The translations under genes and the position numbers were made by a program. The notes beneath the pieces were generated by a model that saw only the letters and a list, made by a program, of their open reading frames with translations, was not told the DNA's origin and searched no databases. A DNA stretch of 64,000 bases, taken from Sphingomonadaceae bacterium (GTDB lineage: Bacteria > Pseudomonadota > Alphaproteobacteria > Sphingomonadales > Sphingomonadaceae). Numbering within the stretch: the stretch's first letter is position 1; each line of letters begins with the position of its first letter. This document shows, piece by piece, positions 8,685 through 16,226 of this stretch. The stretch lies in NCBI GenBank assembly GCA_021732525.1, contig JAKFUU010000012.1, positions 1-64,000 of the forward strand, in the 5' to 3' direction.

Positions 8685-9332
8685 TTAATCTCGTAATGCC
8701 CGGAGCGCTGCACCCGCCGCAAAGGGAGCAACCGCCAACATGGCGAGCGAAGTCGCAGCAAGAAGCTGCATCGCATTGCCCGGCGTCCTGCCAAATGTTC
8801 CCGCCCCGAATATCAATAACGGCACCGCCATCGGCACCAGCAATAATCCGCCCAGCGCGCTTGCCCCGCGCAGCCCAGCGGTCAGCGCGGCGATAGTCAC
8901 CCCAAGGCCCGACAATGCAGGCAGCGCCAGCGCCAGACCAATCAGCAGCGTGAAAAGCTGACCTTCGGGCAGGCCGATCAACGCCGAAGCGATAACCGAC
9001 GCGAGCAGCAGCGGCAGACCAAAGGCGATGACTTGACCCACAATTTTAACGCAGGCGATCATTTCGTCGGACCAGCCTCGCACGGCAAGCTGGTCGAGCA
9101 TTCCGCCCTCCCGGTCGGGCAAAATCAAGCGCTCGATCGGCAATAGGCTGGCAAGCAACGCCGCGATCCACAAGATACCGCCGCCGGTTTTGCCGAGCAA
9201 TATCTTATCCGGCCCGGTCACGAAGGGAAATAGCGCCGCGACCGCCAGATAAAAGACGATTGGCAGCCAAAGCCCGCCGCCGTTCCAGGCGGTGCGAACT
9301 TCGCGGCTGACCAAGGCAGAAAATCCCTTCAC
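8685..9332 (-). CDS. ccmB: Heme exporter protein CcmB
   Basis: This 215-aa protein is almost wholly hydrophobic, with about six membrane segments. It has the CcmB N-terminus 'SREVRTAWNGGGLWLPIVFYLAVAALFPF' (split here by residues of the first helix) and 'ILPDREGGMLDQLAV'. It is the permease of the CcmABCD transporter that releases holo-CcmE during cytochrome c maturation. The GTG start overlaps the ccmA stop (GTGA). The other ccm genes are not in the window. Confidence 0.93.
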   Translation of the reverse strand: MKGFSALVSREVRTAWNGGGLWLPIVFYLAVAALFPFVTGPDKILLGKTGGGILWIAALLASLLPIERLILPDREGGMLDQLAVRGWSDEMIACVKIVGQVIAFGLPLLLASVIASALIGLPEGQLFTLLIGLALALPALSGLGVTIAALTAGLRGASALGGLLLVPMAVPLLIFGAGTFGRTPGNAMQLLAATSLAMLAVAPFAAGAALRALRD

Positions 9333-9958
9333 CGTGCCGCAGCCTGTATTTCCGCCGGCCCGCCGCTGCTCAGCGTCACTGTTGCGGTCACCGGAACTCT
9401 GGGCGCTTGATGGGCGGCGACCAATGCGGTGCCGCCCGCCGCCGTATGCCGCAACAAGGCGTCATCCAACCGCGCGCTGCTTGCGTTATCCAAACCATTA
9501 TAGGGTTCGTCGAGCAGCCAATGGCGCGCGCCGCTCGCGATGACACGGGCCAGGTTGGCCCGGCGCCGCTGACCCGAGGAGAGATAGCGCACGGGAACGT
9601 CGGTGAGCGGGCTCAACTGCATGACCTCAAGCGCATGGTCCAGTGCGCCCGGCGGCCTGCCATCCAAACCCGTCCAAAAGGTCAGCGCCTTTTCCAGCGG
9701 CAGATTGCCGTCCAGCGCCAGATTTTCATCCGACAGGGCAACGCCGCCCTCCACCCGCCGCTGGCCCGCAGCAATCGGTAACAATCCCGCGATCATCCGT
9801 AGCAATGTCGATTTGCCCGCGCCGTTCGCGCCGCATATCCAGATTATGTCCCCCGGATGCGCTGTCATCGACAGCTCTTGCAAAATAATTCGATTGCCGC
9901 GCATAACCGCGACATTGTTGATCGATATCGAAGCTGTTATGGTTTGCGTGGTTCGCAT
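9329..9958 (-). CDS. ccmA: Heme exporter ATP-binding protein CcmA
   Basis: This 209-aa ABC ATPase has a Walker A (GANGAGKST), the signature 'YLSSGQRRRANLAR' and a Walker B (HWLLDEPYNGLD). It powers the CcmB complex in cytochrome c biogenesis. It is the first gene of ccmAB and is divergent from phhB across a gap of about 105 bp that should hold both promoters. Confidence 0.94.
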   Translation of the reverse strand: MRTTQTITASISINNVAVMRGNRIILQELSMTAHPGDIIWICGANGAGKSTLLRMIAGLLPIAAGQRRVEGGVALSDENLALDGNLPLEKALTFWTGLDGRPPGALDHALEVMQLSPLTDVPVRYLSSGQRRRANLARVIASGARHWLLDEPYNGLDNASSARLDDALLRHTAAGGTALVAAHQAPRVPVTATVTLSSGGPAEIQAAAR

Positions 9959-10063
9959 GGCGGGACATAGACATAAAGATGCGTTGCGGTCCAGCGTCTT
10001 AACGACGGCTTTGCCGCAATGGGCTGAGCTGCTAATTTTATTGGGTGAGTGGGTAGAGTTTCC

Positions 10064-10354
10064 ATGAAAATCGATAAATTACCGGAAGATCAAATTTTAG
10101 CGATGCTGCGCAGCCTTCCTGATTGGAGCTATGATGGCGCTGCGCAAAGCATTATTCGCCATTTGACATTTGCGGATTTTGCGCAGGCCTTTGGCTTTAT
10201 GACGCGGGTCGCGATATGCGCGGAAAAAGCGGATCACCATCCCGAATGGTTCAATGTATATAACCGCGTCGACATAAAATTGACCACCCATGATGCCGGC
10301 GGGGTGACGCAGCGCGACATTGATCTGGCCCGCGCGATTGACGGGTTTGCTTAA
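10064..10354 (+). CDS. phhB: Pterin-4a-carbinolamine dehydratase
   Basis: This 96-aa protein shows the PCD family core: 'LPDWSYDG', 'FADFAQAFGFMTRVA' and the active-site region 'EKADHHPEWFNVYNRVDIKLTTHDAGGVT' (H-H-P-E-W). It dehydrates 4a-hydroxytetrahydropterin. No aromatic hydroxylase gene is adjacent. ATG 10064 is favoured over GTG 10049. The stop overlaps the stop of the convergent SDR gene (shared TTAA at 10351-10354). Confidence 0.93.
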   Translation: MKIDKLPEDQILAMLRSLPDWSYDGAAQSIIRHLTFADFAQAFGFMTRVAICAEKADHHPEWFNVYNRVDIKLTTHDAGGVTQRDIDLARAIDGFA

Positions 10355-11169
10355 CCGCTGCTCAACGCATCGCCCAATCGGCGGGTGAGGCCGGCATCGC
10401 GGCCACGCAGCCGGCCCGGCATCCAGCGCGCGGCAAAGGCAAGCTGTTTTGCGGTTTTATTGACCGGTGTGTGGACTTTGTTGCCATGGACAGCTTTCCA
10501 TGCCGCCGGGCCGATAATCGACACCGGGCTAACCATTATACCCGATGATTCGAGCAATTCCTTACCGCTGCGGTTGCTGCCATCGGCCACGCCGGCGATG
10601 ATGTTGGTATCGATAAAGCCCGGCATCAGCGAGCGCGCCTTGATTCCATATTTGCGAAATTCAATGTCATGCGATTCGGCAAGGCCGCGCACGGCAAATT
10701 TGGTGGCGCTATAAACGCTCAAATCGGCAATGCCATAAATGCCCGCCGCCGACGCCGTATACAGAACGCAGCTGTCCGGTGTGGTTTTGAGCAGATCGAA
10801 GCAAGCCCGCGTGCCGCTGATCACCCCGGTGATGTTGACCGCGATCAACCGGTCGATATCGGCATCATCCATATCTTGTATCGGGCCGCCCGCGCCAATT
10901 CCGGCATTGTTGAAAAAGACATCCATCCGCCCGCCAGCGGCTTTGGCAAAATCGGCAACCGCCTGCGTCCACTGCGCGCGGTTGGTGACATCGAGTTTAT
11001 GGCTAGATGACATGCGGGGCGGCAGCATCGCTGCGGTTTCCGCAAGTCCGGCTTCGTTGACATCGGCAAGACCCACGAACCAGCCCTTGTCCGCGAAATA
11101 ACGGGCAACCTCGCGGCCCAAACCCGATGCACCGCCGGTGATAAAGATGCATTTTCGTTGCTGCGCCAT
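10351..11169 (-). CDS. Short-chain dehydrogenase/reductase
   Basis: This 272-aa SDR has the NAD(P)-binding TGxxxGxG (TGGASGLG), NNAG (FFNNAGIG) and the catalytic YxxxK (YSATK) with an upstream Ser (YTASAAG). The substrate is unknown. ATG 11169 is selected because the SDR fold begins just after it. It is convergent with phhB and 27 bp downstream of alkA. Confidence 0.92.
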   Translation of the reverse strand: MAQQRKCIFITGGASGLGREVARYFADKGWFVGLADVNEAGLAETAAMLPPRMSSSHKLDVTNRAQWTQAVADFAKAAGGRMDVFFNNAGIGAGGPIQDMDDADIDRLIAVNITGVISGTRACFDLLKTTPDSCVLYTASAAGIYGIADLSVYSATKFAVRGLAESHDIEFRKYGIKARSLMPGFIDTNIIAGVADGSNRSGKELLESSGIMVSPVSIIGPAAWKAVHGNKVHTPVNKTAKQLAFAARWMPGRLRGRDAGLTRRLGDALSSG

Positions 11170-11196
11170 GCGATAACTCTCCTCAAATTCCACCAA

Positions 11197-11820
11197 TCAA
11201 ATTGCTTTGAAATCCTGCGCATAAATATGCCAGGTGAAAATCGCTGCGGCGCCGCGATGCGGCCGCCAAGCTTCGGCAATGCTGCGTATTTCCTTTTCCG
11301 ATGGCCGGGCAGCTAGTGCCAGTAACCGGCCGACGCCTTCTTGCACCGCCAGATCCCCGGCGGGCCAAATATCGGGTCGTCCTTCGGCAAATAAAAGATA
11401 GATTTCGGCGGACCAACGGCCGATGCCTTTCACTTTGGTCAGATAGGCAATGGCCTCCTCATCGTCGCGAGGCAGCGCGTCGAGCGGCAGCCCGCCCGAA
11501 ATCACCAGCTCGGCCAAAGACCGCGCATAGCCTTGTTTTTGCCGGCTAAGCCCGCATCCGCGCAGGGCGTCAAAATCCTGCGCGATCAATGCTTCGGGCG
11601 CGCAGCCTTCACCGAGCAATGCCTCCAGCTTGTTCCAAACCGATGCGGCGGCGGCAACGCTCACTTGCTGGCCGACAATCGTGCGCAGCAAGGTCGCATA
11701 GCCCGGCTCTCTGCTGCGGCCCTCGGGATAGCCGGTTTGGGCCACCGCAGCGGCAAAGCGCGGCTCGGTGGCCCCCAGCGCATCGAGTGACATCTTAATC
11801 TGATCTGCTGTCAATCCCAT
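11197..11820 (-). CDS. DNA-3-methyladenine glycosylase II (AlkA-like)
   Basis: This 207-aa HhH-GPD glycosylase has 'TIVGQQVSVAAAASVW', the hairpin 'LTKVKGIGRWSAEIYLLF' (HhH) and the catalytic Asp in 'WPAGDLAVQEG'. It excises alkylated bases in base excision repair. The start at 11820 shares its first base with the end of the rlmB stop (TGATG), so the two genes are translationally coupled. Confidence 0.92.
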   Translation of the reverse strand: MGLTADQIKMSLDALGATEPRFAAAVAQTGYPEGRSREPGYATLLRTIVGQQVSVAAAASVWNKLEALLGEGCAPEALIAQDFDALRGCGLSRQKQGYARSLAELVISGGLPLDALPRDDEEAIAYLTKVKGIGRWSAEIYLLFAEGRPDIWPAGDLAVQEGVGRLLALAARPSEKEIRSIAEAWRPHRGAAAIFTWHIYAQDFKAI

Positions 11821-12587
11821 CAGCTTCGCCCGCGCATCGCGGTTACCGCAGCATATAATGAAATGGCGGCGGCGTTGGACACATTCAGGCTTTCCATCGC
11901 GTCGCTGATCGGTAACCGGGCGGTTTGGTCGCAATGGTCGATCACATTTTGCCTTATGCCATCGCCTTCCGCGCCCAGCACCAATGCGTTGCGTCCCGGC
12001 GCAAGCGCATCGGCCAATTCGGCCTCAGCATCCCCGTCGAGCGCGATCCGCCAATATCCCGCCTCGGCAATTTCTTCGAGCGCGCGGGCCAGATTGACCA
12101 CGCGAATCCAGGGAACCATCTCCAGCGCGCCCGAGGCTGCCTTTGCCAGCACCCCGGTTTCGGCGGGTGCGTGGCGGTCCTGTGTTACGATCGCCACCGC
12201 ATCAAAGGCGGCGGCGCTGCGGAAAATCGCCCCGATATTATGCGGATCGGTCACCTGATCGAGGATCAACAGCGGGCGCGTATCATCGCGATCCTGCGGC
12301 AACACATCCGCCAGCCATTGATCCTCCAACGGCGCAACCTCGGCCACGATTCCCTGATGCGGGGCGTCTTTCGCAACATAGCGCGCCAGATCGGTCACTT
12401 CGGCAAATTCGATGGGTAGGCCGCTGGGCAAATCGAGCTGGCTTAGCGTTTCGCGCGTGACCCAGATTTTATGCACGACGCGTTCGGGATTGGCGATGGC
12501 CGCCAAAACCGCGTGGCGACCCCAGAATTTTGGATTGCCGCTGGTGGTTGCCTTGCCCCGGCGGCGCTGGCTTTTGTGGGATGCCAT
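11820..12587 (-). CDS. rlmB: 23S rRNA 2'-O-methyltransferase, TrmH/RlmB family
   Basis: This 255-aa SpoU methyltransferase has an N-terminal substrate-binding domain ('GRHAVLAAIANPERVVHKIWVT'). The three SPOUT motifs follow: 'DQVTDPHNIGAIFRSAAAFD', 'LVLGAEGDGIR' and 'LPISDAMESLNVSNAAAISLYA'. It methylates a ribose in rRNA; RlmB (G2251) is the closest named family. It is the last core gene before the tRNA-anchored island and lies divergent from the tRNA. Confidence 0.92.
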   Translation of the reverse strand: MASHKSQRRRGKATTSGNPKFWGRHAVLAAIANPERVVHKIWVTRETLSQLDLPSGLPIEFAEVTDLARYVAKDAPHQGIVAEVAPLEDQWLADVLPQDRDDTRPLLILDQVTDPHNIGAIFRSAAAFDAVAIVTQDRHAPAETGVLAKAASGALEMVPWIRVVNLARALEEIAEAGYWRIALDGDAEAELADALAPGRNALVLGAEGDGIRQNVIDHCDQTARLPISDAMESLNVSNAAAISLYAAVTAMRGRS

Positions 12588-12741
12588 TGGTTGTAACTTT
12601 GTCCTTATGTTTGGTTGATAAATCGCTTGCGACGGCCCTCTTTCTCACCTCAAGCATTGACAGGCAAGCGCCGTTTCGCCATGGGGCTGCTTCTCTTGCC
12701 AGTTGCGCCTGACCCGCGCGCCAAAAACCGGCGAAGAATGT

Positions 12742-12827
12742 GGACAGGTGGCCGAGTGGTTAAAGGCAGCAGACTGTAAATCTGCCCGGGTTTCCGTACG
12801 CTGGTTCGAATCCAGCCCTGTCCACCA
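12742..12827 (+). tRNA. tRNA-Tyr (GTA), CCA encoded
   Basis: The acceptor stem GGACAGG (12742-12748) pairs with CCTGTCC (12817-12823), followed by discriminator A and CCA. The anticodon loop CTGTAAA carries GTA at 12776-12778. A long variable arm follows, as in bacterial tyrosine tRNAs, and the T-arm is GGTTCGAATCC. The integrase gene begins 200 bp downstream in the same direction, so the 3' end of this tRNA is the likely integration site. Confidence 0.97.
12800..12827 (+). other. Candidate attL (tRNA-Tyr 3' end)
   Basis: The T-arm and acceptor half of tRNA-Tyr is the usual crossover site for P4-type integrases placed just downstream. No second copy of this segment was found by eye in the window, so the other end of the island is expected to the right of 64 kb. 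Confidence 0.45.
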
Positions 12828-12941
12828 ACCCCTTATCCGCAGGCTTCCGCAAAACCCCATAGAAATCCCGGATTTCCTAGGGTAATTTGCTCTTACTCAT
12901 CCGCAAAAAGCCGCTCCTGTTTGCATGCAGCCGGAGCCTAG

Positions 12942-13021
12942 TGTGGGGGTAATGTGGGGGTAAAATGGGTTACCCCCACACTTCGACTACCCCGGTGTGG
13001 GGGTAAAGAATGTGGGGGTAA
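12942..13021. promoter_or_regulatory. Five copies of an 11-bp repeat (TGTGGGGGTAA) before the integrase
   Basis: Direct copies lie at 12942-12952, 12953-12963, 12996-13006 and 13011-13021, with one inverted copy (TTACCCCCACA) at 12970-12980. They occupy the last 80 bp before the integrase ATG at 13026. The layout fits arm-type integrase sites or an operator for integrase autoregulation. The last copy also supplies the G-rich stretch that could act as the ribosome site. Confidence 0.75.
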
Positions 13022-13025
13022 ATCT

Positions 13026-14237
13026 ATGGGCAAACTCACAGCAGTTGCGGTCAAGGCAGCCTTGGCGAATCCCGGCACCTATCAGGATGGGGACGGGCTG
13101 TTTCTCAAAGTGGACAAGCGCGGCGGTGCCTACTGGAATCTTCGCGTCCAGCAGGATGGCAAGCGACGGGACATAGGGATCGGAAGCGCCAAGCTCCTGA
13201 CACTGGCGGACGCGCGTCACAAAGCCGCCGAACTGCGTCGAGCGATCAAGGTCGATCAGCGCGATGTTCTGGCCGAGAAGAAGGACGATGCCGCCGCCAA
13301 GGTGACGTTCCGCGCAGCCGCGCTCCAGTATCACTCTGAGAACGAGGCGGGCTGGAAAAGCACGGTCTATGCGCGCCAGTGGCTTGCCACTCTGGAAAAC
13401 TACGCCTTCCCGAAACTGGGAGACAAGCCGACCGGCAGCATCACCAGCGCCGATATCATTACCGTGCTGACCCCGATCTGGCAGGAAATCCCCGAAACCG
13501 CCCGTCAGGTGCGCAATCGGATTTGTACGGTGCTCGATTATTCCCATGCCAAGGGCTGGCGTTCGCGCGAGGCCCCATCGGGCAACGGCAGCCTGAAAGC
13601 GGGCAGGGGCCTTCCGCGACAGGTGAAGCAGGCGGACAACCGCAAGGCCATGCCCTATGTCGCAATACCCGGTTTCATGATCGCCTTGCGGCGCAAGCCT
13701 ACCTACACGCGTCTGGCGCTCGACCTTCTCATTCTGACGGGCGTTCGCTCGCAAGAGGTGCGGCTTGCGACATGGGATGAATTCGATCTGGACCAACGCC
13801 TTTGGACGATCCCAGCCGAACATATGAAACGCAGCAGGGCGCACATCGTGCCGCTCTCAGAGGCGGCTATGGCGGTGCTGGCCAAGGCGGATGCGATGCG
13901 TCTTGAAGGAGCCGAAGTTGTCTTCCCCGGCATGACCGGCAAGGAGATGTCCAACATGACGCTGCTCAAGGTGATGCGCGACATGTGCGAACCCTACCAC
14001 GTCCACGGCTTCCGCTCGACGTTCACCGATTGGGCTGCCAACGAAGGCTTCCCCGATGCCGTGGTGGAAGCGGCGCTGGCGCACAAGACGCCCGACGCGG
14101 TGCAGGCGGCCTATCGCCGCACAACCTATCTCGGCACGCCGGACCAACCGGGAATGCGGGTGAAGTTGATGGAAGCGTGGGGGCGCTACTGTAATGGCTT
14201 GGCAGCTGATGCGGGCAACATTGCGCCGCTGGAGTGA
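13026..14237 (+). CDS. Tyrosine integrase (P4/DUF4102 type)
   Basis: This 403-aa protein has an N-terminal DUF4102-type arm-binding domain (residues ~1-90, 'YQDGDGLFLKVDKRGGAYW'), a SAM-like core-binding domain (~95-190) and the catalytic domain. The catalytic residues are visible: R241 (GVRSQEVR), H327-x2-R330 (HGFR), H353 (LAHK) and Tyr363 (AAYRR). ATG 13026 (MGKLTAVAVK) is preferred over the earlier GTG 12954, which would translate through the repeats. It mediates integration at the adjacent tRNA-Tyr. Confidence 0.95.
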   Translation: MGKLTAVAVKAALANPGTYQDGDGLFLKVDKRGGAYWNLRVQQDGKRRDIGIGSAKLLTLADARHKAAELRRAIKVDQRDVLAEKKDDAAAKVTFRAAALQYHSENEAGWKSTVYARQWLATLENYAFPKLGDKPTGSITSADIITVLTPIWQEIPETARQVRNRICTVLDYSHAKGWRSREAPSGNGSLKAGRGLPRQVKQADNRKAMPYVAIPGFMIALRRKPTYTRLALDLLILTGVRSQEVRLATWDEFDLDQRLWTIPAEHMKRSRAHIVPLSEAAMAVLAKADAMRLEGAEVVFPGMTGKEMSNMTLLKVMRDMCEPYHVHGFRSTFTDWAANEGFPDAVVEAALAHKTPDAVQAAYRRTTYLGTPDQPGMRVKLMEAWGRYCNGLAADAGNIAPLE

Positions 14238-14310
14238 GGGTGGGTACAGCTAGCCCGGAAAATGGCTGAAAGAGCCATACTTCAGATTTGCCTGTCACGG
14301 GAATGCTTGC

Positions 14311-14337
14311 GAGCATCGAATTTACTTTTCGATGCTC
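14311..14337. terminator. Hairpin between convergent integrase and lytic transglycosylase genes
   Basis: GAGCATCGA (14311-14319) and TCGATGCTC (14329-14337) form a 9-bp stem with a 9-nt loop. It lies in the 240-bp gap between two convergent genes. No strong T-run follows, so termination is only likely. Confidence 0.5.
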
Positions 14338-14475
14338 TAATTCCTCAGTCACGACCGTCCGGCAAGCATGGGCACATAAGGCCGGGTGAGAACTGCTTAC
14401 CTTAGCTGACGCGCGACAACTAAGATGAAAGGCGAACTTTCATCGTGAAGTGCGCTCTGCAATTCGGAGCGATTG

Positions 14476-15132
14476 CTAAGAACGCCAATGGCGAAGCACA
14501 TCGCGGACATATCTGGGCGTCTCGCCATTCCGAGGTATACCGCCCGCGCGTTCGACTGCACCTGGGCCGGCATTATAGGCCGCCAAAGCGAGGTGGACCA
14601 CTCCGAACTTGTCGAGCATCTGCCTCAGATACCGCGCCGCGCCGAAGATATTGGCCATGGGGTCAAATCGATTCGAGACACCGAGCTCTTTTGCGGTTGC
14701 TGGCATCAGCTGGCCAAGGCCAGCTGCGCCTGCTGGGCTGACGGCGAGCGGATTGTAGCGGGACTCGGTCCAAACGAGTGCATCGAGCAGGCCAATGGGC
14801 AAAGAATACTTGGCTTCTGCCGCATATATGTGGGGCAGGTAGCTCGCCCGTCGGAACCCGGATGGGCCAGTCTTCTCCTTGCGCTCGGACTCAGATGGCA
14901 GGTTGACCCAGCCATTGTCTGCCACGGTCACGCTCGGTGCTGGGGCGGCCTGCACGGATTGCCAGAGCCCATGCTCGACCAGCTGGAAGCCGTTTGATGC
15001 TTCGGCAATTCTGATGCCGTCGGAATAGCTGGCGGGGACGTCAACTGATGCTGGCATCGGCAATTCCTGGGCATTCGCAGGCATGGCTGATGCGATGACA
15101 ATGCCACCCAACAGTAGAACTCTTTTCGTCAT
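14476..15132 (-). CDS. Secreted lytic transglycosylase (VirB1/SLT-like)
   Basis: This 218-aa protein has a signal peptide ([21 protein letters not shown]) and a C-terminal SLT domain. The catalytic Glu is in '[11 protein letters not shown]', followed by '[20 protein letters not shown]' and '[13 protein letters not shown]'. It cleaves peptidoglycan in the periplasm. Next to an integrase, and in an element with a coupling protein and relaxase, it probably opens the wall for DNA transfer. It is convergent with the integrase gene. Confidence 0.92.
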   Translation of the reverse strand: MTKRVLLLGGIVIASAMPANAQELPMPASVDVPASYSDGIRIAEASNGFQLVEHGLWQSVQAAPAPSVTVADNGWVNLPSESERKEKTGPSGFRRASYLPHIYAAEAKYSLPIGLLDALVWTESRYNPLAVSPAGAAGLGQLMPATAKELGVSNRFDPMANIFGAARYLRQMLDKFGVVHLALAAYNAGPGAVERAGGIPRNGETPRYVRDVLRHWRS

Positions 15133-15256
15133 CTCTCGATCTTTCTGTAGTCGAATCGCATGAGAACATATAAAGAACAGAGAGCGTAGGAAAATGGTTT
15201 GGCGCTGGTGCAGAGCGGAGGCTGCACGGGGAAGGCACCTCTATAGGAGTAGGTCG

Positions 15257-16186
15257 ATGCCCCAGCTAAAGAATGCTCATCAACTCGAACGCCGCGCCCG
15301 TACGATTGTCGAACGCCTCAACGGAACATGGCGTCATGGCAAAGGCATGTGTTGCTGCCCAGCGCATGACGACCGAACTCCTTCGTTGAGCGTGACGCTG
15401 GGCCGAAAGGCGGTCCTGTTTCATTGCTTCGCAGGATGCTCGAATGAGGAAGTCATCGCATCACTGGACCGCCAAGGTGTTCGCAGTCGTGACCTGTTCG
15501 ATGGCTCTGGCGCGGTGGCCGCTGATCCGCAGGAAAAAAAAGACTTCAATTCCAACGCACGGCGTTTGTGGCACTCGGCGATGGCGATCTCCGGCAGCCC
15601 TGCCGAAAGATACCTCGTGCAGCGCGGTCTCCAGCACGCATCAGACCAGTTCCGTTACCTGGAACGTACGCCGCTTGGGCCGCGCGGAGCTGTCCAATTT
15701 CTCCCGGCGATGTTGGCGGCGGTCACGACTGACATTGGCATTATCGCAATACACAGGACATTTCTCGACCTGCCGAGCGGCAAGCTGGCCGGTTTCGAGC
15801 GGCCGAAGCGCGCGCTGGGCAGCCTTGGCTGTGGTGCTGTCAGGATTGCGACTCCAGTGCAGGGGCGTCTGGGGCTCGCCGAAGGTATCGAGAGCGCACT
15901 TTCCGCAATGCAGTTGTTCGGGATCCCTTGCTGGGCAACGCTTGGGAACGAGCGTTTCGGTCTTGTTTCGATCCCGGAGAGCGTGCGCGAGCTCGACTTG
16001 TTTATCGACAATGACGCCGGGGGCGCTCTTGCGGAGCAGCGAGCGCTGAAGGCCTACGCTGCGCCCAATCGTGTCATCCATTCACGAGCGCCAGCCTCAC
16101 CCGGTTTTGACTGGAACGATGAGTTGAAGTCCCGCTTTGCCCGAAAACCTGATCCATCGGGCAGAGGGGAGGGGGCCTTCGACTGA
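15257..16186 (+). CDS. Zinc-finger/TOPRIM protein (DUF7146-like, primase-related)
   Basis: This 309-aa protein has an N-terminal CHC2-like finger (C-C-C-P-A-H...HCFAGC, residues ~30-60) and a C-terminal TOPRIM-like domain (GLAEGIESALSAMQLFG, then FIDNDAGG). This resembles plasmid and phage primase-type proteins. ATG 15257 is chosen because GGAG sits 8 nt upstream; upstream codons are not conserved-looking. The methyltransferase-helicase gene follows 40 bp later, so they are probably co-transcribed. The biochemical role is inferred only from the domains. Confidence 0.8.
   Translation: MPQLKNAHQLERRARTIVERLNGTWRHGKGMCCCPAHDDRTPSLSVTLGRKAVLFHCFAGCSNEEVIASLDRQGVRSRDLFDGSGAVAADPQEKKDFNSNARRLWHSAMAISGSPAERYLVQRGLQHASDQFRYLERTPLGPRGAVQFLPAMLAAVTTDIGIIAIHRTFLDLPSGKLAGFERPKRALGSLGCGAVRIATPVQGRLGLAEGIESALSAMQLFGIPCWATLGNERFGLVSIPESVRELDLFIDNDAGGALAEQRALKAYAAPNRVIHSRAPASPGFDWNDELKSRFARKPDPSGRGEGAFD
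16162..16176 (+). promoter_or_regulatory. Shared leader motif (CAGAGGGGAGGGGGC), copy 1
   Basis: The same 15-mer occurs at 27575-27589 before the ParB-like gene, and a related form at 29733-29745 before the ArdC-like gene. It lies 51 bp before the ATG of the strawberry-notch gene, and a CTGATTGAG follows in copies 1 and 2. Function unknown. Confidence 0.55.
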
Positions 16187-16226
16187 TTGAGGCCTGCCCG
16201 CCGCAGGACCTCGTCAGGAGGTTCCC

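Noticed and set aside
12942-13021. CRISPR-like array
   Set aside because: The repeats are 11 bp with irregular or no spacers and one is inverted. They fit integrase or operator sites.
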